DNA of 64,000 bases from Aliidiomarina sp047920995 (GTDB taxonomy: Bacteria > Pseudomonadota > Gammaproteobacteria > Enterobacterales > Alteromonadaceae), in the NCBI RefSeq assembly GCF_047920995.1, contig NZ_JBLRWZ010000005.1, forward strand, positions 1 through 64,000. Direction: 5' to 3'. Made by a program: the position numbers and the translations under genes. Below are positions 52,621 to 60,581 of this stretch, one piece after another; the first letter of the stretch is position 1, and each line of letters starts with the position of its first letter. The notes under the pieces were generated by a model. It did not search any database. It saw only the letters and a program-made list of their open reading frames with translations, and was not told where the DNA came from.

Positions 52621-52701
52621 CGCTTGCTTATTGTACGATGTTATGAGCACAGCGGGCTAACAAGGCACACACTCAGTACTGATAATGTGAGGAGGTAGAA
52701 T

Positions 52702-53673
52702 ATGAGCGGTATTACCCCTCTGCTCGATACGCTCCTGCACCAAGTGTTGGGCCCCAAAGGCGATTTAACAGCGCAAAAAAACCTCAATCAACCAGTGCGT
52801 GCAGTAGACCCAGGTGAAGGGCCGCGTGCACTACAAAGCGATTCTCGGCTTGATGCAAGAGCCAACTCGCAAGCTCATGCCACTCAGCCGCAATTGCGCA
52901 CTGGTGGCAAATTAGCGCAAGCGAGCTATCAGCAACTACAACCATTACCCCCAGCAAATACTTCTACTTATACGGCACTTTCCAATGCTGGCCGAGCGAT
53001 TGCCGATGTGCTTATGCAATATCCAGCGCCGGGCTCGGCGATTCGGCCCGGCCAACCGTTGCTACTTCCCGGTGAGGCAATTACCCCTTCCTTGTTGAAT
53101 GAGCGGCTTGAGCAAAGCATTCGCAATAGCGGCGTGTTTTATGAAACCACCCTCAGTAAATGGTTTCGTGGCGAAGCACCACTGCATCGTTTGCAGCAGC
53201 AACCACAAATGCAATTTCATGCGAGCCAAGCGGATAACGCTGCGCGCGGCGGCGAACGTGGAATAGGCGCACCAGTGCCGGAGCCTTTGCAGCCCATTGT
53301 GCGGCAACAGCTGGAAATGTTGAGTACGCCGGTGCTGCGTTGGGAAGGCGATATCTGGCAAGGCATTTTTATGGCGCTTTTTTTGCAACCCATGATGGCC
53401 GATCCGCGCGCCGGACAGCAAAGTGAGCAAACCCAAGCGAAATCGGCGAAGAGCTGGCGCTCGGAACTAGAACTTTCCGTACAGGGGCTTGGTGATTTAT
53501 CTGTGGGTGTGCATTTACACGAGAAACAGCTGCATTTGTTGTTCGTGGCCGATGAGAGCGTGATCCACAAGCTCGCCGGCAAAGAGAGTATTTTGCGTGA
53601 GCGGCTTAGCAAGCTAGGTTTAACGGAAGTGAACGTAGAAACTCGCAATCGTGAGGAGCCAAACGATGAGTAA
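52702..53673 (+). CDS. Second FliK-like protein (hook-length control, Flg_hook C-terminus)
   Basis: 323 residues. The first ~110 are Gln/Pro/Ala-rich low-complexity; a central region follows (LLNERLEQSIRNSGVFYETT), then a C-terminal Flg_hook-like beta domain (ELELSVQGLGDLSVGVHLHE; LRERLSKLGLTEVNVETRN). In several proteobacteria a similar FliK-like gene is paired with fhlB, as here. Its role relative to the true fliK at 38671 is unclear; it may measure or signal export state through FhlB. AGGAGG precedes ATG 52702. The assignment rests on composition and neighbour. Confidence 0.7.
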   Translation: MSGITPLLDTLLHQVLGPKGDLTAQKNLNQPVRAVDPGEGPRALQSDSRLDARANSQAHATQPQLRTGGKLAQASYQQLQPLPPANTSTYTALSNAGRAIADVLMQYPAPGSAIRPGQPLLLPGEAITPSLLNERLEQSIRNSGVFYETTLSKWFRGEAPLHRLQQQPQMQFHASQADNAARGGERGIGAPVPEPLQPIVRQQLEMLSTPVLRWEGDIWQGIFMALFLQPMMADPRAGQQSEQTQAKSAKSWRSELELSVQGLGDLSVGVHLHEKQLHLLFVADESVIHKLAGKESILRERLSKLGLTEVNVETRNREEPNDE

Positions 53674-53944
53674 GCAAGATTGGCACAAGCGGCGAGGTGC
53701 TGTTGCCTTAGGTTATGGAACTGGGGGAACACAACCAGAAATTTTAGCGCAAGGTTATGGTGAATTTGCTGAACGAATTATTGCTGAAGCAAAAAAACAT
53801 GACATTTATGTGCATGATGCACCAGAACTCGTTGGCCTCTTAATGCATTTAAACCCAGATGATTATTTACCTGATTCGTTACGCGAAGTGTTGGTTGAAC
53901 TATTGATATGGTTGCAAGAAGTGGCGCATTCAGACGAAAACTAG
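53666..53944 (+). CDS. fhlB: FhlB, homologue of the FlhB C-terminal cytoplasmic subdomain
   Basis: 92 residues from ATG 53666 (AGGAG upstream), overlapping the previous gene by 8 bases. AVALGYG, RIIAEAKKHDIYVHDAPELV and LREVLVELLIWLQEV align with the part of FlhB that follows its NPTH autocleavage site; no membrane part and no NPTH are present. In other bacteria FhlB can partly replace the FlhB C-terminal fragment in the export gate. Confidence 0.88.
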   Translation: MSKQDWHKRRGAVALGYGTGGTQPEILAQGYGEFAERIIAEAKKHDIYVHDAPELVGLLMHLNPDDYLPDSLREVLVELLIWLQEVAHSDEN

Positions 53945-54293
53945 AACAGAACGCCTGCAAGCTGTTATTATCGCGGCTCTGTAGATTTCGTTAGCTCAAA
54001 AAACAAACAGGCGAAAAGACTAAAGGTTCAGTAACTTAAGTGATTGCCTACGATCTTTACGTTTTTCAGGGGTTTCCACCTACATACACATCGGATACGA
54101 TGCTTTATAAAGTTAGCGTAAAGATGATGGAAATAGTTGCTGCGTCATGTCTTGACGAACAAACTGAATCGCGTTATCAATAACAAATGGTTAACAACAA
54201 TAATAATAAGTAGCACGTTAATCCTGCGATGATTGCAAAAAACATATCACGCTTCACCATTTCTCTTAACGAGAAACACGGGAGATCGGCATT
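53945..54293. promoter_or_regulatory. Regulatory region of flhDC
   Basis: 349 bases with no gene. A sigma-70 promoter is likely at 54152-54180 (TTGACG, 17 bases, TATCAA), giving a leader of about 105 bases. In the leader, TTTCTC/GAGAAA (54260-54276) can form a hairpin 3 bases before the GGGAGA ribosome site. A 5-bp dyad CATCG/CGATG occurs further upstream (about 54087-54100). No sigma-28 site is seen, as expected for the class-1 operon. Confidence 0.5.
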
Positions 54294-54596
54294 TTGGAAA
54301 CCACAAAAACTTTGGAAGAGTTCCAAGAACTCAACCTTGCGTATTTACTACTCATACAGAAAATGCTTACTGAAGATCGAGATGCGGCAATGTTTCGGTT
54401 GAAACTAGGCTCTGAAATGGCTGATTTATTGTCATCGATGTCTGTTCGTGAAATCACTTGGTTGGCTACTCAAGGTCAATTTGTGCTTCGCCCGTGTGCA
54501 GATAATGCTGAACAGCTGCAACATGTTTTGCGTAGTAAGCGTGAAACAGGGCTTACGCAAACTCACTTAGCAATGTTAATGGCATCTACGCGCTAG
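54294..54596 (+). CDS. flhD: FlhD, flagellar master regulator subunit
   Basis: 100 residues from TTG 54294, the only start with a ribosome site (GGGAGA 8 bases upstream) that gives the full N-terminus. The conserved LNLAYLLLIQKMLTEDRDAA MFRL block is present (cited as LAYLLLIQKMLTEDRDAAMF). FlhD forms the FlhD4C2 activator of class-2 flagellar operons. Slightly shorter than E. coli FlhD (116-119): the extreme C-terminus is missing. Confidence 0.93.
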   Translation: METTKTLEEFQELNLAYLLLIQKMLTEDRDAAMFRLKLGSEMADLLSSMSVREITWLATQGQFVLRPCADNAEQLQHVLRSKRETGLTQTHLAMLMASTR

Positions 54597-54669
54597 CCAG
54601 TTTAAGTATGCGCATTAAGCATGCCTAGCCGCTATTTTTGCAGGTAAGCTTGCGTAGGGTAAAAAAGCC

Positions 54670-55209
54670 GTGTCAGAAAAAAAACTATTAGATGAAATGA
54701 ACCAAGTACAGCTGGCCATCGAGCTAATTGAGCTCGGGGCGCGCTTGCAGGTTTTAGAATCTGAAGTGGAATTGAACCGTGGTAGGTTGGTTCGGCTGTA
54801 TAAAGAAGTAAAAGGCGAATCGCCCCCGAAAGGTTTACTCCCTTTCTCAACCGATTGGTTTATGACATGGTTACCCAATATCCACTCGTCCCTATTCTAC
54901 TCAATTTATATGAATTTAGCTGAGCACCCCGAGCTGGATCGCATGGCTGCGTTTACCAAAGCATATCGCCTATATAACGAGCATGTTGAATCTACCGGTG
55001 GCGAGCAAGTGTTAGGTTTAACCCGTGCTTGGACATTACTAAGGTTTTTTGAAAGCAATATGTTTCAACTTTCTACGTGTAACCAATGCCAATTGCAGTT
55101 TGTTAATCATGCCCACACCCCAGATACAGATTATGTGTGTGGTATCTGCCAACCTCCTTCTCGTGCAGGAAAACCCGGTAAAGCCAAGCTAAAAAACCCG
55201 CGCAAGTAG
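54670..55209 (+). CDS. flhC: FlhC, flagellar master regulator subunit
   Basis: 179 residues from GTG 54670. The Zn site of FlhC is intact: Cys137, 140, 157, 160 (CNQC...CGIC), the same positions as in E. coli. ELGARLQVLESEVELNRGRL and SPPKGLLPFSTDWFMTW are characteristic. DNA-binding partner of FlhD. 73 bases after flhD, so the two form the flhDC operon; motA follows from its own sigma-28 promoter. Confidence 0.94.
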   Translation: MSEKKLLDEMNQVQLAIELIELGARLQVLESEVELNRGRLVRLYKEVKGESPPKGLLPFSTDWFMTWLPNIHSSLFYSIYMNLAEHPELDRMAAFTKAYRLYNEHVESTGGEQVLGLTRAWTLLRFFESNMFQLSTCNQCQLQFVNHAHTPDTDYVCGICQPPSRAGKPGKAKLKNPRK

Positions 55210-55242
55210 GCAAAGTACCCTCGAATAATGGTGAATAAGCAC

Positions 55243-55269
55243 TTAAGTTTTCTGGCGCGCCGCCGATAA
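55243..55269 (+). promoter_or_regulatory. Sigma-28 promoter of motAB
   Basis: TTAAGTTT (7 of 8), 11 bases, GCCGATAA (8 of 8), about 100 bases before the motA start. Confidence 0.9.
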
Positions 55270-55367
55270 ACTGAGAACAATCATAATTGCTGCTGGAATT
55301 AGGTGAGTATTAGCATTGTAGTAATGCCTGTTAACAGCAAAAGAAGTAGATAATTGAGGGGTAGCCT

Positions 55368-56234
55368 GTGCTCATCGCGTTGGGGTTTTTAGTTGTTATT
55401 TTTTCCGTATTCGGCGGTTTTGCTCTCGCCGGCGGTCAACTTGGGCCGATTTGGCAGCCACTAGAAATTTTAATGATTGGTGGTGCCGGTGTTGGTGCAT
55501 TTATTGCGGCGAATAACGGTAAAGCCATTAAAGCTACGTTTAACATAACCAAGAAATTAAAAGCCACCACCAAGTACAACAAAGCGGTGTACATGGATTT
55601 AATGGCGCTGCTTTACAAGCTACTTAATAAAATGCGCCGTGATGGTATGTTAGCCGTTGAGCGTGATATTGAAGAACCACAAGAAAGTGCGTTGTTTCAA
55701 GAGCATCCTGCCGTATTAAGTGATGATATGTTGCGTAACTTCATTACCGATTATTTGCGTTTAATGATTAGCGGCAACATGAACCCTCATGAGCTCGATG
55801 AGCTTATGCTGCACGAAATTGAATCCTTTGAAATAGAAGCCCATGTGCCCGCAGATGCGATCGCTAAAGTAGGTGATGCGATGCCAGCATTTGGTATCGT
55901 TGCCGCCGTATTAGGTGTAGTAAAAGCACTAACTTATGCAGATGCCTCGGCAGATGTGATGGGTGAAATGATTGCTCATGCGTTAATCGGAACCTTTCTT
56001 GGTATCTTATTGGGTTATGGTTTTATTAGCCCACTGGCAACACGAATTGAGCGGCAAATTGCCGAGGGCTTAAAATCACTTCAGTGTGTGCGGGTTACTT
56101 TGCTTGCGAGCATGAACGGTTATGCGCCGCAGCTTGCAGTTGAGTTCGGCCGTAAAGCTCTGGATTTAGTTGAACGCCCATCATTTATTGAGCTAGAAGA
56201 ATATGTTCGCGGTACTAAGCCAACGGAGTCGTAG
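55368..56234 (+). CDS. motA: MotA, flagellar stator proton channel subunit
   Basis: 288 residues from GTG 55368 with TTGAGGGG upstream. Very like E. coli MotA: four membrane helices, GGAGVGAFIAANNGKAIKAT, the RR/E-bearing cytoplasmic loop, DAMPAFGIVAAVLGVVKAL and VEFGRKALDLVERPSFIELE. The similarity to H+-type MotA rather than PomA suggests proton coupling. Forms MotA5B2 with MotB; 2 bases before motB. Confidence 0.96.
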   Translation: MLIALGFLVVIFSVFGGFALAGGQLGPIWQPLEILMIGGAGVGAFIAANNGKAIKATFNITKKLKATTKYNKAVYMDLMALLYKLLNKMRRDGMLAVERDIEEPQESALFQEHPAVLSDDMLRNFITDYLRLMISGNMNPHELDELMLHEIESFEIEAHVPADAIAKVGDAMPAFGIVAAVLGVVKALTYADASADVMGEMIAHALIGTFLGILLGYGFISPLATRIERQIAEGLKSLQCVRVTLLASMNGYAPQLAVEFGRKALDLVERPSFIELEEYVRGTKPTES

Positions 56235-56236
56235 GT

Positions 56237-57175
56237 ATGGCTGAAGATCATCGTCCGATAATAATTCGCCGAAAAAAAGTAGTTCATGCCCATCATGGTG
56301 GGGCATGGAAAATTGCGCTGGCCGATTTTATGACAGCGTTGATGGCGTTATTTTTGGTAATGTGGATTCTTTCCATGGCTGATGATGAGCAGCGAGCAGC
56401 AGTAGCTGAGTATTTCCAAACCCCTTTATCTGTGGCGATTATGGGTGGGCCTAGAGATGGTTCGCCAAGCCGAGTTATTCCCGGCGGTGGCCCAGATCGT
56501 GCCCACCAAGACGGCGAGCAAATGCGCATCGATTATCGCATGCAAACGCGGCCGGCCGATGTGCGTAGGCATTTCCAAAATATCCAACGGCAAATTGAAC
56601 GCGCTATTCAAGCAGATCCAGCTTTGCGGCAGTTACAAGCACAAATGCGCTTAGATTTAACCCGCGAAGGCTTGCGCATTCAAATGATGGATACCGATCA
56701 ACGGCCAATGTTTGAGATTGGCTCTCCTACTGTAGCCCCTTATATGGGCCGTTTGCTAAGAACTATTGCGCCGATTCTGAACTCTGTAGATAACGAGCTC
56801 ACCATCAGTGGGCATACCGATAGTATTCCTTATTCTGGTGGCTACGTGGGTTACAGTAACTGGGAGCTTTCATCGGATCGTGCGAATGCTTCGCGGCGGG
56901 AGCTAGTTGCTGGTGGACTAGACCCAGATAAACTCATTTCTATTTCCGGTATGGCCGATCGTATCCCACTTGAGGGTGCCGATCCTCGAGATCCTATGAA
57001 CCGCCGTATCACTCTGGTATTGCATACCGAGCAATCTGCTGATTTTATTCGCCGACAGGGCTTATTACCGGGCGATGCAGAGGAGTTTGAGCGGCTACTG
57101 CAAGAAGAGCTAAACGAAGAATTAGGCGAGGGTGGTTTGCAAATAGACCAAGAGCCAACCTCACTATTTTTATAA
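56237..57175 (+). CDS. motB: MotB, flagellar stator peptidoglycan-binding subunit
   Basis: 312 residues. Single N-terminal helix with the proton-carrying Asp30 (WKIALADFMTALMALFLVMW), a linker rich in Pro/Gly, and a C-terminal OmpA-like domain (LTISGHTDSIPYSGGYVGYS; LSSDRANASRRELVAGGLDP). The C-terminus is Glu/Leu-rich. Anchors the stator to the wall. Ends before the terminator at 57206. Confidence 0.96.
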   Translation: MAEDHRPIIIRRKKVVHAHHGGAWKIALADFMTALMALFLVMWILSMADDEQRAAVAEYFQTPLSVAIMGGPRDGSPSRVIPGGGPDRAHQDGEQMRIDYRMQTRPADVRRHFQNIQRQIERAIQADPALRQLQAQMRLDLTREGLRIQMMDTDQRPMFEIGSPTVAPYMGRLLRTIAPILNSVDNELTISGHTDSIPYSGGYVGYSNWELSSDRANASRRELVAGGLDPDKLISISGMADRIPLEGADPRDPMNRRITLVLHTEQSADFIRRQGLLPGDAEEFERLLQEELNEELGEGGLQIDQEPTSLFL

Positions 57176-57205
57176 TCTTTCCTTAATTATTTATTAATCC
57201 TTGAG

Positions 57206-57233
57206 AAAAGCGCCTCTAAACAGGCGCTTTTTT
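57206..57233 (+). terminator. Terminator after motAB
   Basis: AAAAGCGCCT (57206-57215) / AGGCGCTTTT (57222-57231), 6-base loop, then TT. It isolates motAB from the flhB operon. Confidence 0.85.
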
Positions 57234-57306
57234 GCCATTCAACGATGCTTGCTTTGCGGCAAAATAAGCGCTAATTCCTGAAAATTGCCGAAACTCTGAG
57301 TGAATC

Positions 57307-58500
57307 ATGGCTGAGCAAAGCACAAGCGACGAAGCTGATAAAACAGAACCCGCCACGCCCAGGCGCTTACAGAAAGCGCGTGAGGAAGGGCAGGTTGCGC
57401 GATCACGCGAGCTCACCACCTTTGTTTTGTTGTTTGGTGGCATTATCGGCTTATGGGGAATGAGCTCAGCGTTGTTCGAGCAAGTGGGCTCGGTGATGGA
57501 GCAATCGTTTTTGTTTGAGCGCCAACATGCGTTTGATGTTGCTCCAATGCTTTCCAAAGTGGCGAACTTAGCGCTAAAGAGCTTGTTTGCGCTAATGCCA
57601 CTGTTCATGTTGATGGTAGTGCTCGCATTGGTGGCGCCTGCTTTATTAGGTGGCTGGGTGATTTCAGGAAAAGGCATGAAGCCGCAGCTTTCCAAGCTAA
57701 ACCCAGTGAAAGGCCTGAAGCGTATTTTTTCTAGCCAAGCTTTGGCGGAATTGGGCAAGGCGGTTGCTAAAACACTGTTGGTGGGCGGGGTGTTAATTAC
57801 ATTTTTGTATTCGCGCCACAGTGAATATATGGCACTGATGGGCCAGCCGGTGCAAAAAGCATTGACCAACGCATTAAAACTGGCTGCCGAAGCAGGCCTT
57901 TTAATGGTGCTTACGCTAATTGTAGTGGTGTTAATTGATGTGCCTTACCAATTATATGCGCATGCAAAAAAGCTAAAAATGACCAAAGAAGAAGTGAAGC
58001 GTGAGCACAAAGAAACGGACGGCGACCCGCACGTAAAAGCGCGTATCCGTTCTCAGCAGCAAGCCATATCGCGAGGCCGCATGATGAGCAAGGTGCCTGA
58101 GGCCGATGTGATTATCACTAACCCTACGCATTTCGCGGTAGCATTAAAATATGATGAAGTTAAAATGGGCGCCCCGCGCGTGGTAGCGAAAGGTTCAGAT
58201 GCCGTTGCTGCGAAAATACGTGAACTTGGCGAGGAACATCGAATTCCGCGGTTAGAAGCGCCAATGCTCGCACGGGCCCTATATTACAACGTAGATATCG
58301 ATCGTGAAGTACCTACCGCATTGTACACCGCTGTGGCTGAAGTATTAGCTTGGGCATTCCGTTTAAAACAGGTTCGCAAAGAGGGTGGCGATACGCCGCC
58401 GAAACCGATGCATTTAACAGTACCAAAACAAATGGCAGAGCGAAAAATACATCCGCGCTATCAGCAAGATGATGATGCGCCCGAGGGGAACAAAGAATGA
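57307..58500 (+). CDS. flhB: FlhB, flagellar export switch protein
   Basis: 397 residues. Four membrane helices, then a cytoplasmic domain with the autocleavage motif NPTH (272-275). The start (EADKTEPATPRRLQKAREEG-like, here ATPRRLQKAREEGQVARSRE) is the family N-terminal sequence. Switches export from hook to filament substrates after FliK signal. First gene of flhB-flhA-flhF-flhG-like-fliA; overlaps flhA by 4 bases. Confidence 0.97.
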   Translation: MAEQSTSDEADKTEPATPRRLQKAREEGQVARSRELTTFVLLFGGIIGLWGMSSALFEQVGSVMEQSFLFERQHAFDVAPMLSKVANLALKSLFALMPLFMLMVVLALVAPALLGGWVISGKGMKPQLSKLNPVKGLKRIFSSQALAELGKAVAKTLLVGGVLITFLYSRHSEYMALMGQPVQKALTNALKLAAEAGLLMVLTLIVVVLIDVPYQLYAHAKKLKMTKEEVKREHKETDGDPHVKARIRSQQQAISRGRMMSKVPEADVIITNPTHFAVALKYDEVKMGAPRVVAKGSDAVAAKIRELGEEHRIPRLEAPMLARALYYNVDIDREVPTALYTAVAEVLAWAFRLKQVRKEGGDTPPKPMHLTVPKQMAERKIHPRYQQDDDAPEGNKE

Positions 58501-60581
58501 AGGGGCTGATGCCTGCACTTAATCAGTTCGGTAAGTTATCTTCCGGCAGCTTACCCGTATTGGTAGGCCCAATTCTGATCTTGATGATTTTGGCGATGAT
58601 GGTATTGCCATTACCGCCGTTCGTTCTCGATTTACTGTTTACCTTTAATATCGCGCTAGCCTTGATGGTGCTTTTGGTAAGTATGTTTGCCGAAAAACCT
58701 CTCGATTTTGCGGCCTTCCCTGCGGTACTGCTGTTTACCACGCTGTTACGCTTATCCTTAAACGTTGCCTCTACGCGCGTGGTGTTAATGGATGGCCACA
58801 CCGGCGGTGATGCAGCCGGTAAAGTAATTGAATCCTTTGGCCAATTCTTGGTTGGCGGTAACTTTGCCGTAGGTTTAGTGGTGTTTTTAATCTTGGTAAT
58901 TATTAACTTTATGGTAATTACCAAAGGTGCCGGCCGTATTGCGGAAGTTGGCGCACGTTTTATGCTTGATGCGATGCCCGGTAAGCAAATGGCTATCGAT
59001 GCAGATTTAAATGCGGGTTTGGTGGGCGAAGAAGAAGCGCGTAAACGCCGACAAGAAGTAGCTCAAGAAGCCGATTTCTATGGCTCGATGGATGGTGCTA
59101 GTAAATTTGTGCGCGGCGATGCGGTAGCCGGTTTGATTATCATGGTGGTGAACATCATTGGTGGTTTAATGATTGGTACCATGCAGCATAATTTAAGCTT
59201 CGGTGATGCCGCGCAAACCTACATTTTGCTTGCTATTGGTGATGGCTTGGTAGCGCAAATTCCAGCATTGGTAATTTCTACCGCAGCTGGTGTAACCGTA
59301 TCACGGGTAAACACCGATCAGGATGTTGGTCAGCAAATGGTGAGCCAACTGTTCGTAAATCCGAAGGTAATGATATTGGCAGCGATTGTAATCGGTATGC
59401 TCGGGTTGGTGCCAGGTATGCCTAACTTCGTGTTCTTATTATTTACTACCGCGCTAGCCTTTATTGCGTGGCGGATTATGCAAGGCCAGAAAAAGCGAGC
59501 TGCGGAGGAACCGGTTACCGATGCGCCTGTGGCACAATTCGAATCGCCCGAAGCCACTTGGAAGGATGTACAGTTAGTGGATACCCTTGGCATGGAAGTA
59601 GGCCACCGTTTGATTTCATTAGTAGATGAGCGTCAACAAGGTGAACTGCTGGGGCGTATTAAAAGTGTGCGGAAAAAGTTTGCTCAAGATGTTGGTTTTT
59701 TACCGCCGGTAGTACACATTCGCGATAACCTAGAGCTAGCGCCGAATCGCTATGTGATCACCTTAAAAGGTGGTGAAGTAGGTGCTGCGGAAATTCATCC
59801 GGATAAGTGGTTAGCGATTAACCCGGGGCAAATTACCGGCACGGTAGAAGGCATTACAACTACAGATCCAGCCTTTGGTTTAGAAGCAGTTTGGATTGAT
59901 GCTAGCGAGCGTGAACATGCGCAAATTTATGGCTATACGGTGGTAGATGCAAGCACGGTGGTGGCAACGCACTTGAATCATTTATTACAGCGATTCTCAG
60001 GAGAGCTGCTCGGCCGCGGTGAAGTTCAGCAACTCGTAGATAAGCTAGCGGAAGAGAACCAAGGTTTAGTGGAAGATGTGGTGCCCAAATGTGTATCACT
60101 TACTGTGCTGCAGCGTATTTTGCAGAATTTGCTTGATGAAGAAGTGCCCATTCGCGATATGCGCACTATTTTTGACACCCTCGCCGAGTTTGAAGGGCAG
60201 CAACCGGAAGCGCATGAGCTTACTGCACAAGTGCGTTTGGCATTGGGCAGAGCCATAACTCAGAAGTGGTTTGGCGGCGCCCGAGAGCTGCGAGTGATGG
60301 GCCTCGATGTACGTTTAGAACAAGTACTAATGCAGGCTATGAATAGTGGTGGTGCGCTGGAACCAGGCTTAGCCGCTACCTTACAAGAGCAGGCACGCAC
60401 AGCATTAGAACGGCAAGAAGCGATGGGCGAAGCACCGGTATTGGTAGTACAGCATGGTTTACGACCGTTACTTGCGCACTTTTTGCGCCGCCAGTTGCGC
60501 TATCTTGTGGTAATGTCGCAAGCCGAAGTGCCAGATGATCGAACATTAAAAATAACCGCATTACTTGGAGAGAATAAATGA
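58497..60581 (+). CDS. flhA: FlhA, flagellar export gate and ion channel
   Basis: 694 residues. Eight membrane helices in the first ~330 residues with FTFNIALALMVLLVSMFAEK and the FHIPEP cytoplasmic loop (RIAEVGARFMLDAMPGKQMA). The C-terminal domain binds chaperone-substrate complexes. Family length ~690-700. The overlap with flhF suggests translational coupling. Confidence 0.97.
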   Translation: MKGLMPALNQFGKLSSGSLPVLVGPILILMILAMMVLPLPPFVLDLLFTFNIALALMVLLVSMFAEKPLDFAAFPAVLLFTTLLRLSLNVASTRVVLMDGHTGGDAAGKVIESFGQFLVGGNFAVGLVVFLILVIINFMVITKGAGRIAEVGARFMLDAMPGKQMAIDADLNAGLVGEEEARKRRQEVAQEADFYGSMDGASKFVRGDAVAGLIIMVVNIIGGLMIGTMQHNLSFGDAAQTYILLAIGDGLVAQIPALVISTAAGVTVSRVNTDQDVGQQMVSQLFVNPKVMILAAIVIGMLGLVPGMPNFVFLLFTTALAFIAWRIMQGQKKRAAEEPVTDAPVAQFESPEATWKDVQLVDTLGMEVGHRLISLVDERQQGELLGRIKSVRKKFAQDVGFLPPVVHIRDNLELAPNRYVITLKGGEVGAAEIHPDKWLAINPGQITGTVEGITTTDPAFGLEAVWIDASEREHAQIYGYTVVDASTVVATHLNHLLQRFSGELLGRGEVQQLVDKLAEENQGLVEDVVPKCVSLTVLQRILQNLLDEEVPIRDMRTIFDTLAEFEGQQPEAHELTAQVRLALGRAITQKWFGGARELRVMGLDVRLEQVLMQAMNSGGALEPGLAATLQEQARTALERQEAMGEAPVLVVQHGLRPLLAHFLRRQLRYLVVMSQAEVPDDRTLKITALLGENK

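Noticed and set aside
55368..57175. Na+-type stator (PomAB) because of the nearby Na+ genes
   Set aside because: Both proteins resemble E. coli MotA/MotB (WKIALADFMTALMALFLVMW), and no motX/motY is present, so H+ coupling is more likely.
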